Origin: Bacteriovoracaceae bacterium UBA3083
GTDB taxonomy: Bacteria > Bdellovibrionota > Bacteriovoracia > Bacteriovoracales > Bacteriovoracaceae
Assembly (NCBI GenBank): GCA_002366565.1
Contig: DFBJ01000009.1
Location: 248,001-312,000 of the forward strand
Length of the DNA: 64,000 bases
Direction: 5' to 3'
Below are positions 1 through 8,465 of this stretch, piece after piece. The translations under genes were made by a program, and so were the position numbers. The notes under the pieces were generated by a model that saw only the letters and a program-made list of their open reading frames with translations, was not told where the DNA came from and did not search any database. Within the stretch, counting starts at the first letter, position 1; each line of letters begins with the position of its first letter.

Positions 1-43
1 CATTTGTCTATTCTAGTTGTAAATCTCACTAGAAACAAATGCG

Positions 44-1066
44 CTAATTATATGGAACTTTCGTGCCAGTTCTATTTATCAAGTGACCACTAAAATTGTA
101 CGTTTCTGGATTGAATGCAGAGGTCTTACCTTCTCCCCCTGGAATATCAATAATGTAGTTTGGTAGGGCCCATCCCGAAATCTTATTTCTGAGAGTGGAG
201 TAGAGTCGTCGACCCTCTTCAATATCCAGCATAAAATGAAGTCCTCCACGGACTTTATCTGGGTGATGAAGGTAATAAGGGCGTACTTTTAGGGAAGTAA
301 ATTCATTTATAAGGTCTATTAAATCTTCTGTTGTATCGTTAACACCTCTGAGGAGTACGCTCTGTGATAGTAGACTAAACCTGTATTTATCGAGTGTTTC
401 AATCGCTTCTCTATTTTTATTTGTAAACTCAAGAGCATGATTAGCGTGAATAACTATATTTATTTGAGTAAATCTCTCTTGAAATTCTTTGAGCATTTTA
501 CAGAAATTATCAGTTATTCTACTTGGGAGAATAATAGGGGTTCTAGTATGAAAGCGAATATATTTAATATGAGAAACTTGACTAAATTCTTTAAGGTATT
601 TAGATATCTTTTCATCACTTAATATAAGTGGATCTCCACCACTAAAAATTATTTCTTCTATTTCTGTATGCTTTTTTAAATAACTTAAAACATTCTTAAG
701 GTTAGATTTAAAAAGTTCATCATTAGTACTTAATTCATTTTTTCTAAAGCAGTACCTGCATATGACAGGGCATGTTTGAGTTGGAAAAAATAAAATTCTA
801 TTCTTATATCTATGAACGATCTGTGGAATAGGTGATTGATCATGATCTCCGATAGGATCGATGAGACCTTCTTCACCTAGCTCTTCAACTACTGGAAGAA
901 ATTGTTTTCCAAGTGGAGAGTCTAAACCCTCTTCTTTTATTCTTTGGGCCAAGGGCCTAGGAATTAAAATGGGGTAATTTGTTTTTGGAAAAGAGGTGTT
1001 GAAGAATGACTCAAGCCCTTCATGAGTTTTTATTGAATTCTTGAACTCTTCTTGCCAAGTACTCAT
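44..1066 (-). CDS. epmB: KamA-family radical SAM aminomutase, EpmB-like
   Basis: A PLP- and iron-sulfur-dependent lysine 2,3-aminomutase-family enzyme. The radical SAM cluster motif CxxxCxxC is at C99, C103 and C106, followed by the family sequence RYCFRK. A GGDPL motif follows, and the PGGEGK motif near the C-terminus gives the PLP Schiff-base lysine (about K314). At 340 residues it is the length of EpmB, which shifts the amino group of the lysyl moiety attached to elongation factor P. It is shorter than catabolic lysine aminomutases, which carry an extra C-terminal domain. The ATG overlaps the stop of the upstream small membrane gene by one base, so translation is probably coupled. Neither efp nor epmA lies in the window, so the EF-P role rests on length and family alone. 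Confidence 0.85.
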   Translation of the reverse strand: MSTWQEEFKNSIKTHEGLESFFNTSFPKTNYPILIPRPLAQRIKEEGLDSPLGKQFLPVVEELGEEGLIDPIGDHDQSPIPQIVHRYKNRILFFPTQTCPVICRYCFRKNELSTNDELFKSNLKNVLSYLKKHTEIEEIIFSGGDPLILSDEKISKYLKEFSQVSHIKYIRFHTRTPIILPSRITDNFCKMLKEFQERFTQINIVIHANHALEFTNKNREAIETLDKYRFSLLSQSVLLRGVNDTTEDLIDLINEFTSLKVRPYYLHHPDKVRGGLHFMLDIEEGRRLYSTLRNKISGWALPNYIIDIPGGEGKTSAFNPETYNFSGHLINRTGTKVPYN

Positions 1067-1296
1067 TAATCATCGAGCCCTTTGACGTATCTTCTTCGTG
1101 CCCATTTAGCACAACCAAAAATTAAAAGTGCACCCATTGTTGCAATTCCAGAAAAGTGAAGAAGAACAGTTGTTGTATCCATTGCTCCTGAATTACTTAG
1201 GGTAAACCAAATCCACTTTAATAGTACAAGGTGAAGAATTAAGATAATTAATTGCTGAATTCTTAAATTTAAATTTTTCTTAGTTATGTAACTCAT
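1066..1296 (-). CDS. Small two-helix membrane protein
   Basis: A 76-residue protein of unknown function. It has a short basic N-terminus and two hydrophobic segments (about residues 13-32 and 43-63), then a basic tail with WARRR, so the C-terminus is probably cytoplasmic. It sits between the DEDDh exonuclease (four-base ATGA overlap upstream) and the EpmB-like gene (one-base overlap downstream), so all three are very likely one transcript. No recognised domain. Confidence 0.65.
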   Translation of the reverse strand: MSYITKKNLNLRIQQLIILILHLVLLKWIWFTLSNSGAMDTTTVLLHFSGIATMGALLIFGCAKWARRRYVKGLDD

Positions 1297-2180
1297 TTTT
1301 TTTCCATTTTTTCTCTAAGTTCTTTTTTTTCTGCTTCATTAAGTTCTCTAAGCTCAGAGATTTTCTTCAATGAGAAAGATTTATACATATCACTTACTAG
1401 GCAGTGAGCATAGAGCATATTACCTTGAGGCATTGGAAGAAAACTAATAGGCCTAACAGGTCTAAATTGATTCTTTAGACTCCCTCCACGGTATTTGATC
1501 TCTATCATTTCTTGGTCTTTTACTTTGTCTTGTAGTGCTTGAAGTTTTTTAGGAATTTCAAAGTCTTCTTGTTTATCAAAATCTTTAAATTTGAATAGAT
1601 AACCTTCATTTAGAATTTTTCTATCAGGCTTTTTAAATACTTTGAGTCCTCTTTCATATACTTTTAAGCACGCGATAGCATCGTCGAGAGCACGGTGGTG
1701 ATTTTCAAGCGGTATTTCTAGTTCTTTAGTGAGTGTGGCGAGCTTATAATTAGTGCACCCTCTTAGAGCATATCTTGAGAATTTACATGAACAATAAACA
1801 TGAGACTCCCCAAGAGGAAGCTTATTTTGGTGCATCCCAAAAACAATGAAGCCAGAATCAAATTTAGCGTTATGGGCAACAAGTGGGAGGCTTCCAATAA
1901 ATTTTATGAAATCTGGTAGAACCTTGTCTAAGGTTCTCTTGCCTTGCACCATGTCGTTAGTGATGCCATGAATATCAATTGTGAATTGAGGAATATCTAT
2001 TTGTGGATCTACTAGTTCGTCAAAAACCTCTTCGCCGAAGGGCGTTACTTTAATTGCTGCGATCTCTATAACTCTGTCTATCAAAGGGGATAGGCCTGTC
2101 ATCTCTAAATCGAGAGCAATAATACCGTTTGGAAATGATCTCAGTAGTATTTCTCGCTCTTCTTCTGTGAAATATGCCAT
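1293..2180 (-). CDS. DEDDh 3'-5' exonuclease (DNA polymerase III epsilon-like) with WYL-like C-terminal domain
   Basis: The N-terminal exonuclease domain has the DEDDh residues in order: LDLEMTG (D24, E26), HNAKFD, and HRALDDA with the catalytic His and last Asp. It resembles the DnaQ proofreading family and could act as a repair or stand-alone 3'-5' exonuclease. After about residue 205 a second module follows with the pattern of a WYL domain: an IEIKYRGG strand, then R-V-P, then a late segment ending SFSLKKISEL. WYL modules sense nucleic acid or nucleotide ligands in other proteins. I chose the ATG at 2180, which has TAAGG seven bases upstream. The frame stays open to a GTG at 2237, but that start has no convincing ribosome binding site. 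The stop overlaps the next start by four bases. Confidence 0.82.
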   Translation of the reverse strand: MAYFTEEEREILLRSFPNGIIALDLEMTGLSPLIDRVIEIAAIKVTPFGEEVFDELVDPQIDIPQFTIDIHGITNDMVQGKRTLDKVLPDFIKFIGSLPLVAHNAKFDSGFIVFGMHQNKLPLGESHVYCSCKFSRYALRGCTNYKLATLTKELEIPLENHHRALDDAIACLKVYERGLKVFKKPDRKILNEGYLFKFKDFDKQEDFEIPKKLQALQDKVKDQEMIEIKYRGGSLKNQFRPVRPISFLPMPQGNMLYAHCLVSDMYKSFSLKKISELRELNEAEKKELREKMEKK

Positions 2181-2351
2181 TTTTAGCCTTAGGTATTGTG
2201 TAGTTTTATAAGTCCTGAAGATCACTTTGAATGACACTTTTCATGGCCAAACTTACAAAGTATTGATATTAAACATGAACTTATATTTGCTGATATTTTC
2301 AACTCTTATGTGAGTAGTCATATATCTTAAAACACTGAAGGATACAAATTT

Positions 2352-3740
2352 ATGAAGAGTTTTGATGTTGTAGTTATTGGAGCTGGTCCAGGTGGATACG
2401 TTGCCGCAATTCGTGCCTCACAAGTAGGTAAGAGCGTTGCTATTGTAGAAATGGATAAGTTTGGTGGAGTTTGTTTAAACCGTGGTTGTATTCCAACGAA
2501 AGCAGTTCTTAAGTCTGCTCACTCTGTTCATGAAATTGCTGACATGAAAGATCTAGGGATCAATGTTGAGCTAAAGTCTTTAGACGGTGGGCAAGCTGTT
2601 AAGAGAGCAAAAGGTATAAGTGATAAAATTTCTAAGGGCGTAGAGTTCTTAATGAAGAAAAATAAAATTACTTCATACGAAGGTAAAGCAACTCTTAAAG
2701 ATAAGACTACAATTGAAGTAAAGTCTAAGAAGGGTCATACCGAAACGTTAAAAGCTAAAAACATTATTATTGCTACAGGTGCTCACTATAGAAGCTTTCC
2801 TGGACTTGAGCACGATGGGAAGAGACTTATCGGAGCTTGGGAAGCGATTAAAATGGAAAAACTACCTAAGTCTATCGGTATCATTGGTGCCGGTGCAATT
2901 GGAGTAGAGTTTGCTTACTTTTGGAATGCTTTTGGTGTTGATGTTCATATTTTTGAACTTCAAAAGAACCTACTTCCAATTGAAGATACCGACTCTTCTA
3001 AAGAAGTTGAAAAAGCTTATAAGAAATATGGAATTAAATTATCTCTTGGAGTAGAAAAAGTTTCTGCTAAAAATAATGGTGATGATGTAACAATCACTGC
3101 TGTAGAAAACGGTAAGACTGTTGATTATAAATTTGAAATGGGTCTTATTGCTGTTGGTATGACAGGTAATATTGAAGGTATTGGTCTTGAAGCTGCAGGT
3201 GTAAAAACTGAAAGAGGTTTTGTTGCAGTAAATAATATGTATCAAACTAATGTTTCAAATATTTATGCCATTGGTGATATTGCTGGACCACCACTTCTTG
3301 CTCACGCAGCATCTCACGAAGGTGTAGTTGCAGCTGAACATATTGCTGGACTTCATCCACATGCTATCGATCCAATGAATATTGCTGGTTGTACTTATTG
3401 TCAGCCACAGGTTGCTTCTGTTGGATTTACTGAGAGAGCTTTAAAAGAGAAAGGAATAAAGTTCACAGTAGGAAAGATTCCTTTTCAAGCAAATGGAAAA
3501 GCTATGGCCTCAAATGAGACTGCAGGATTTGTTAAAACTCTTATGGGTGAAGACGGAGAAATGCTTGGTGCTCATATTGTTGGAACACAAGCAACTGAGT
3601 TAATTCATGAGTACGTTCTATTTAGACAAATGGAAGGAATTGATGAAGAGATGTTCGCTACTGTTCATCCTCACCCAACTTTAGGTGAGTTCTTGGCCGA
3701 ATCAGTATTGAATGCAAAAGGCAGAAGTTTAAACTTCTAA
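2352..3740 (+). CDS. lpdA: Dihydrolipoyl dehydrogenase (E3)
   Basis: The FAD-dependent E3 subunit that reoxidises dihydrolipoamide with NAD+ in 2-oxo acid dehydrogenase complexes. It has the N-terminal FAD dinucleotide motif GAGPGG, the redox disulfide GGVCLNRGCIP (C41, C46), a second dinucleotide motif GAGAIGVEF for NAD, and the C-terminal catalytic His-Glu pair in HPHPTLGE (H441, E446). At 462 residues it is full length. The start has GAAGGA upstream. It lies 35 bases before the E2 gene and is presumably co-transcribed with it. No E1 gene is in the window. Confidence 0.97.
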   Translation: MKSFDVVVIGAGPGGYVAAIRASQVGKSVAIVEMDKFGGVCLNRGCIPTKAVLKSAHSVHEIADMKDLGINVELKSLDGGQAVKRAKGISDKISKGVEFLMKKNKITSYEGKATLKDKTTIEVKSKKGHTETLKAKNIIIATGAHYRSFPGLEHDGKRLIGAWEAIKMEKLPKSIGIIGAGAIGVEFAYFWNAFGVDVHIFELQKNLLPIEDTDSSKEVEKAYKKYGIKLSLGVEKVSAKNNGDDVTITAVENGKTVDYKFEMGLIAVGMTGNIEGIGLEAAGVKTERGFVAVNNMYQTNVSNIYAIGDIAGPPLLAHAASHEGVVAAEHIAGLHPHAIDPMNIAGCTYCQPQVASVGFTERALKEKGIKFTVGKIPFQANGKAMASNETAGFVKTLMGEDGEMLGAHIVGTQATELIHEYVLFRQMEGIDEEMFATVHPHPTLGEFLAESVLNAKGRSLNF

Positions 3741-3775
3741 GTTTTAAATAAGTTAATAAAGAATAGGAGATATAT

Positions 3776-4320
3776 ATGAGATACGATATCGTAATGCCAC
3801 AAATGGGTGAATCGATTACAAATGGTACGATCACTAAGTGGCACAAGCAACCAGGTGATATGGTTGAAGTTGATGAAATTCTTTTAGAGATTTCTACGGA
3901 TAAAGTTGAGTCTGAAATTCCTGCACCAATTGCTGGTAAAGTTGTTGAAGTTATCTACCCTGAGGGAGATACAATTGACGTTGGAATTTTAATTGCAGTT
4001 ATTGATGACGATGCTAGTGCAACTGTTGGTGGATCAGCACCTGCCGCTTCTGCACCTGCTGCAGCAGCTCCAGCTCCTACATCTTCTGCGCCAGCTGCTG
4101 GTAGTGAAAGAATGGATGTAGTAATGCCACAAATGGGTGAGTCTATTACTAACGGAACAATTACAAAGTGGCACAAGCAACCAGGTGACATGGTTGAGAT
4201 TGATGAGATTCTTTTAGAAATCTCTACTGATAAAGTTGAATCTGAAATTCCTTCTCCTGTTGCGGGAAGAGTTGAAGAGGTTCTTTTCTCTGAAGGTGAG
4301 ACTATTGATGTAGGAATTAA
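3776..4320 (+). repeat. In-frame duplicated lipoyl-domain coding segment
   Basis: Two copies of the lipoyl-domain coding sequence start near 3791 and 4121, offset by 330 bases (110 codons). The first fifty residues of each copy differ at only a few positions. This is an intragenic direct repeat and a possible recombination or assembly hotspot. Confidence 0.85.
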
Positions 4321-5383
4321 GATTGCTTCTATTGAGCAAAACTTAGATGTTCCTTTTGGACAGTCTTCAACGGCAGCAACTTCTGCTCCTGCGACAGAGA
4401 GTTCAGCTCCAGCGGCGCAAGCTCCTGCAGCAAATACAAATTCAGGTGAGAGAAGATTTTATACTCCTCTTGTAAAAGCTCTTGCTTCAAAGCACGGAGT
4501 AGCTCTTAGTGAACTTGCAAATATCTCAGGAAGTGGAGCAGCTGGAAGAGTAAATAAAGCTGACTTCATGAATTACTTAGAGAATAGAGGATCAGCTCCA
4601 GCGGCAAAAGCGGCACCAGCTCCTGCAGCGAAAGCTCCAAGTGCACCAGCAAAATCTTCTGTTCCAGCATTTTCTTCTTCTGATAGAGTTGAAATTGTTC
4701 CAATGGATAATATGAGAAAAGCAATTGCTAAGAATATGATTGCTTCAAAAATGACTTCTCCACATGTTAACTCAATTGATGAAACTGACATGACAAATAT
4801 CTTTAAGTTTAGAGAAGGCTTTAAGAATGAATTCAAAAAGCAAGAGGGATTCTCTCTTACTTATACTCACTTCATTCTATATGCACTTGTTCAAGCGCTT
4901 AAAGAGTTCCCAGTTGTTAATGCTTCTATAGATGGTGACAATATTGTTTACAAGAAAGATGTTAATCTTGGTTGTGCAGTAGCTGTTCCTGGAAATGGAT
5001 TAGTTGTTCCTGTTATTAAAGGTGCAGATAACCTTAATATTAGAGGAATTGCTAGAAAGCTTGATGAACTTGTTCAAAAAGCTAGAGCAAAGAAACTTAC
5101 TATGGATGACATGAGTGGTGGAACATATACATTCACTAATAATGGTTCATTTGGAATTCTTGCTGCAACTCCAGTTATCCTTCAACCACAATTAGCAATT
5201 TTCTGTGTTGGTACTATGAAGAAGCGTCCAATTGTTACTGAAGACGATGCAATTGCAATCCGTCAAATGATGTACGCAACTCACACTTACGATCACAGAT
5301 TAATTGACGGTGAAGTTGGTTCTAAGTTCTTAAGACACGTAATCAATACGCTTGAGACTACTGATTGGGCACAATTATTCTAA
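3776..5383 (+). CDS. 2-oxo acid dehydrogenase E2 acyltransferase with two lipoyl domains
   Basis: The dihydrolipoyllysine acyltransferase core of a pyruvate, 2-oxoglutarate or branched-chain complex. Domains in order are lipoyl 1 (about 1-78, lipoyl lysine K43), an Ala/Pro linker, lipoyl 2 (about 112-190, K153), a second linker, the E3-binding domain (about 227-270), a third Ala/Pro/Lys linker, and the catalytic domain (about 305-535) with H507 and D511 in the HRLIDG motif. The two lipoyl domains are nearly identical with a register of exactly 110 residues, pointing to recent internal duplication or gene conversion. The clear site is AGGAG before the ATG. Substrate cannot be fixed: the EISTDKVESEIP lipoyl signature is common in SucB and BkdB types, and E1 is not adjacent. 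Confidence 0.93.
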   Translation: MRYDIVMPQMGESITNGTITKWHKQPGDMVEVDEILLEISTDKVESEIPAPIAGKVVEVIYPEGDTIDVGILIAVIDDDASATVGGSAPAASAPAAAAPAPTSSAPAAGSERMDVVMPQMGESITNGTITKWHKQPGDMVEIDEILLEISTDKVESEIPSPVAGRVEEVLFSEGETIDVGIKIASIEQNLDVPFGQSSTAATSAPATESSAPAAQAPAANTNSGERRFYTPLVKALASKHGVALSELANISGSGAAGRVNKADFMNYLENRGSAPAAKAAPAPAAKAPSAPAKSSVPAFSSSDRVEIVPMDNMRKAIAKNMIASKMTSPHVNSIDETDMTNIFKFREGFKNEFKKQEGFSLTYTHFILYALVQALKEFPVVNASIDGDNIVYKKDVNLGCAVAVPGNGLVVPVIKGADNLNIRGIARKLDELVQKARAKKLTMDDMSGGTYTFTNNGSFGILAATPVILQPQLAIFCVGTMKKRPIVTEDDAIAIRQMMYATHTYDHRLIDGEVGSKFLRHVINTLETTDWAQLF

Positions 5384-5409
5384 TCAATTTTTAAAATTTA
5401 CAATATTAA

Positions 5410-5437
5410 AGGGCCCTCATTTGAGGGCCTTTTTTTG
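5410..5437 (+). terminator. Rho-independent terminator after the E2 gene
   Basis: Perfect seven-base stem GGCCCTC/GAGGGCC with a four-base loop (5412-5429), followed directly by a run of eight T. It closes the lpdA-E2 transcript. Confidence 0.92.
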
Positions 5438-5526
5438 GCTAAATCTCACCTTAATAGAACTTTATTTTTGAAAGAAGGCTTCCATTCTATTGTGTATGTA
5501 AGGTAGAATTGTTTAGGGGTGAGGAG

Positions 5527-6345
5527 ATGAAAAAATTTTATATAAAGAAGTACTCAGGTTTTGTTGAAGAGTTTGATAAAAAAAAATTAAAGGACTCTTT
5601 AATCCTTACAGGTGTCTCTAAGAAGATAGCATCGGAAGTTATTCAAGAGCTCGTTCCAAAAATAAAGCCAGGAATGAGTACTACTAGAGTACATAACCTT
5701 ACTTTTCAAAGTCTTCAGAAAAAATCAAAAATACACGCAGCAAATTATAGGATAAAAAGATCTATTCTAGAGCTTGGTCCATCAGGCTATCCTTTTGAAA
5801 TACTTTGTAGTGAACTATTTAAGGCGAAAGGCTTTAAAACAGAAGTAGGGGTCATTATTAAGGGAGAATTTGTAAGTCATGAAGTTGATGTCGTTGCAAT
5901 AAAGCCTGGCTGTACCATAATGGCAGAGTGTAAGTTTCACAACTTTAAGAAACATAAGAATGATATTAAAACAGCTCTTTATATTTATGCTAGGTCACTA
6001 GATATTAAAAATAATAAAAAGTCTCGAGAATTTGATCAGTATGCAATCTGTACAAATACTCATTTCTCTAAAGACGCTATTACTTATGCAAAAGGTGTAG
6101 GTATGAAGCTATTATCTCTCAATAAAGATCCAGAGTGTTCAATGATCGGAAATATTATAAAACACAAGCTCTATCCAATTACTTGTCTTAGAACTATTAA
6201 AAAGAAACTAATACCAATTCTCTTAGAGAGAAAGATTGTAGTCATTAGTCATCTTGAAAAGCATATAAACGTACTTGAAGAGCTTAATTATGATCAACAT
6301 GATAAATTTTTAGTTCTTAAAGAAATTCAACAATTGAGGGATTAA
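5527..6345 (+). CDS. ATP-cone domain fused to PD-(D/E)XK restriction-like endonuclease
   Basis: A two-domain protein. Residues about 1-85 match an ATP-cone, the nucleotide-sensing fold of ribonucleotide reductases and NrdR: KKYSGFVEEFD, a mid-domain helix pair and a conserved YRIKRSI end. Residues about 88-180 carry a restriction-endonuclease-like core with D121 in HEVDVV and E134/K136 in MAECKF, the PD-(D/E)XK catalytic pattern. The remainder, about 90 residues, has no recognised domain. This suggests a nuclease gated by ATP or dATP (inference). I took the ATG at 5527, which has AGGGGTGAGGAG before it, rather than the in-frame TTG at 5509. The stop overlaps the next start by one base, so it is coupled to the beta-CASP RNase gene. 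Confidence 0.82.
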   Translation: MKKFYIKKYSGFVEEFDKKKLKDSLILTGVSKKIASEVIQELVPKIKPGMSTTRVHNLTFQSLQKKSKIHAANYRIKRSILELGPSGYPFEILCSELFKAKGFKTEVGVIIKGEFVSHEVDVVAIKPGCTIMAECKFHNFKKHKNDIKTALYIYARSLDIKNNKKSREFDQYAICTNTHFSKDAITYAKGVGMKLLSLNKDPECSMIGNIIKHKLYPITCLRTIKKKLIPILLERKIVVISHLEKHINVLEELNYDQHDKFLVLKEIQQLRD

Positions 6346-7685
6346 TGAAGGTATCTTTTTTAGGGGCAACAGAGACAGTCACTGGATCAAAGTATCTGGT
6401 AGAGACAGGTTCAAGGAAGTTTCTAGTTGATTGTGGTCTATATCAGGGGCAAAAAAAAGAAGCGTTAATGAATAGAGAACCATTGCCAATTGATGCCTGT
6501 GAGATAGATGCTATCTTTCTTACGCATGGTCACCTTGATCACTGTGGTTTTATTCCAAAACTTATTAAAGATGGATTTTGTGGGAAGATTTTTGCTACAG
6601 AGGCAACAATTGAGATCGCAAAGATTATATTGCTCGATAGTGCAAGGATTCAAGAGTCTGATGCCACTAAGTATACATCTAAGAATAATCCACTTTCTAC
6701 TCCTCTATATTCCTTAGAGGATACTCAAGACTCTTTTTCGTTATTTCATAAGGTCGAGTTGAATAAAGCTTTTATGATTGATGATTTAGAAATAACGTAT
6801 ATGAATGCAGGTCATATACTGGGGGCCTCGAGTGTTTATTTAAAAGGAGAGAAGACAATTCTCTTTTCTGGAGATCTTGGTCGATATGAAGATCCTATTA
6901 TGTATCCTCCAAGTGACATATGTGAAGCGGACTATATTGTAATGGAGTCAACTTATGGAAGTCGCAATCATAGTTCAATGAATCCATTAGTGGAGCTTGA
7001 AAAAATACTTGAAGATGTTGTTAAAAATAATAGAGTTCTCTTAGTACCAAGTTTTGCTGTCGCTAGAGCACAATTATTTGTTCATTATCTAAGTCAAATC
7101 TTTGCAAAGAGAGAAGATTTAAAGATCCCATCCTTTGTAAGTAGTCCTATGACAAATGCTGTGACTGAAATTTATAAGAAATTTTCTTCTGAGACAAAGC
7201 TTTCAGAAGAGGAGTTCATAAATTCTATGAGCAGTGTGAGGTTCTTAGAATTTTCTAAAGACTACTCTAAATTAAATAAAAAGAAAGGTCCTCTTATCAT
7301 TGTGGCTGCAAGTGGAATGATTAGTGGGGGAAGAATTTTAAAGTACCTTGATCACTTTGGTAAGCACTCTAATAATAAAGTTCTATTAATTGGCTATCAA
7401 GCTGAAGGGACTATTGGTTATCATCTTGAAAATGATATTAGAGAAGTCTCACTGCTAGGCCACAGGATGATTGTTAAGGCAGAGATTCAAAAATTAGAAA
7501 ATCTTTCGGCGCATGCTGGTCAAGATGAACTATTACAGTGGTTATCAACCAATAAAAATCCTAAGACTCAAGTTATTCTCGTTCATGGTGAGGATAAAGC
7601 TCAAAATGATTTGAAATTAAAAATAGAGAAAGATTTAAGTTTGCAGGTGAGCTTGTCAAAAGAGATAAGAGAAATTAATTTTTAG
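6345..7685 (+). CDS. Beta-CASP metallo-beta-lactamase-fold ribonuclease
   Basis: A bacterial CPSF73/TTHA0252-type RNA-processing nuclease. The metallo-beta-lactamase zinc motif HxHxDH is at H61-H66 in THGHLDHCG. SGDLGR follows, and the beta-CASP region has SFAVARAQ, ASGMISGGR and a C-terminal SAHAGQ His motif. At 446 residues it matches the compact bacterial form without KH domains. Expected activity is endo- or exoribonucleolytic on single-stranded RNA. Its ATG lies within the stop of the ATP-cone nuclease gene, a tight coupling that suggests a shared process. A hairpin terminator follows at 7704. Confidence 0.9.
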   Translation: MKVSFLGATETVTGSKYLVETGSRKFLVDCGLYQGQKKEALMNREPLPIDACEIDAIFLTHGHLDHCGFIPKLIKDGFCGKIFATEATIEIAKIILLDSARIQESDATKYTSKNNPLSTPLYSLEDTQDSFSLFHKVELNKAFMIDDLEITYMNAGHILGASSVYLKGEKTILFSGDLGRYEDPIMYPPSDICEADYIVMESTYGSRNHSSMNPLVELEKILEDVVKNNRVLLVPSFAVARAQLFVHYLSQIFAKREDLKIPSFVSSPMTNAVTEIYKKFSSETKLSEEEFINSMSSVRFLEFSKDYSKLNKKKGPLIIVAASGMISGGRILKYLDHFGKHSNNKVLLIGYQAEGTIGYHLENDIREVSLLGHRMIVKAEIQKLENLSAHAGQDELLQWLSTNKNPKTQVILVHGEDKAQNDLKLKIEKDLSLQVSLSKEIREINF

Positions 7686-7695
7686 ATATAAAAAA

Positions 7696-7720
7696 AGAAT
7701 AGTCGCCCTCAAGTGAGGGC
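7696..7720. terminator. Hairpin terminator between convergent genes
   Basis: Stem GCCCTC/GAGGGC with an AAGT loop at 7704-7719. An A-rich stretch lies on the left (T-rich in the reverse transcript) and an AT-rich stretch on the right. It can serve both the RNase gene and the facing reverse-strand gene. Confidence 0.6.
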
Positions 7721-7727
7721 AATTATA

Positions 7728-8225
7728 TTAGAAAAATAGTGAAAATTTGAAGATTTCAAAAGTAAATACTGGATCTGAATCAGTATTAAAAATATAATCT
7801 ACTCTTAATCCTGGTACGTAACTAATTTGCTCTGATAGAGAAAATCTCTTTGAAAAGTTAACTGACATCAATGTGTCGGTATAATCTGTAAATCCAGTAT
7901 AGCCCCAAGTTGCAACACCTAACTTTGCAGATACTAGATAAGAAGAATTAATATTCTCTGATCCAAAAGTAAACGTAGGTCCAAGAAGTATTGTTAGTAA
8001 GTTAAAATCTCCTATGATTGTTGATAGCTCTCCTCCAAATTCGAGTCCATTTTTAAAGCTATAGTCGTATCCTAGCCCAACATTGAGAGTAGCTTCATAA
8101 TTTTTATTTCCAGAGTTGCTAAATTGAAGAGACGAGCTTGATGATCCAGTAACAATATGGCTAGTTGCTGCAAATACTGAGCTTGTCGTAAGTAAGATTA
8201 ATGATGTGAGAATTAGCTTTTTCAT
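7728..8225 (-). CDS. Exported beta-barrel-like protein
   Basis: A 165-residue protein with a cleavable signal peptide (about residues 1-19, ending VFA). Alternating hydrophobic/polar strands with Gly and aromatic residues follow, and the last residue is phenylalanine (KFSLFF), as is usual for outer-membrane barrels inserted by BamA. It probably forms a small eight-strand barrel (inference). AAGGAAAAA precedes the ATG. Function unknown. Confidence 0.7.
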   Translation of the reverse strand: MKKLILTSLILLTTSSVFAATSHIVTGSSSSSLQFSNSGNKNYEATLNVGLGYDYSFKNGLEFGGELSTIIGDFNLLTILLGPTFTFGSENINSSYLVSAKLGVATWGYTGFTDYTDTLMSVNFSKRFSLSEQISYVPGLRVDYIFNTDSDPVFTFEIFKFSLFF

Positions 8226-8246
8226 TTTTTCCTTTAAGTAAGTAAG

Positions 8247-8285
8247 TTAGTAATATTGATCTGAAGAGTAAGTTGCATCATACAT
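8247..8285 (-). CDS. Possible 12-codon leader ORF
   Basis: A tiny frame encoding MYDATYSSDQYY lies 21 bases upstream of the barrel-like protein start on the same strand. AAGGA sits nine bases before its ATG. The frame stays open about 29 codons further upstream with a coding-like composition but has no ATG there. It could be a leader peptide, the remnant of a longer gene, or chance. Confidence 0.2.
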   Translation of the reverse strand: MYDATYSSDQYY

Positions 8286-8465
8286 ACTTGCTATTCCTTG
8301 AACATGAGAACAGTCACAAATTTGAGTACCTTTTCCAATATATGTTTTCTGCTTAGTTTTTTTATATAAATTTTAAAAAATTATAGGGAAGTAATATTTA
8401 AATGTAAAATTGATGTATTGATAATATGAAGTTACAATATTTATAATTTAATTCTTAGGAGTGTT

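Noticed and set aside
1..3. Reverse-strand ATG at the left edge, possibly the start of an efp gene
   Set aside because: No clear ribosome binding site upstream and no coding sequence is visible beyond the window edge.
3955..4836. Two antisense frames in the E2 linkers rich in Ala and Gly
   Set aside because: They reflect the Ala/Pro-rich linkers read on the opposite strand.
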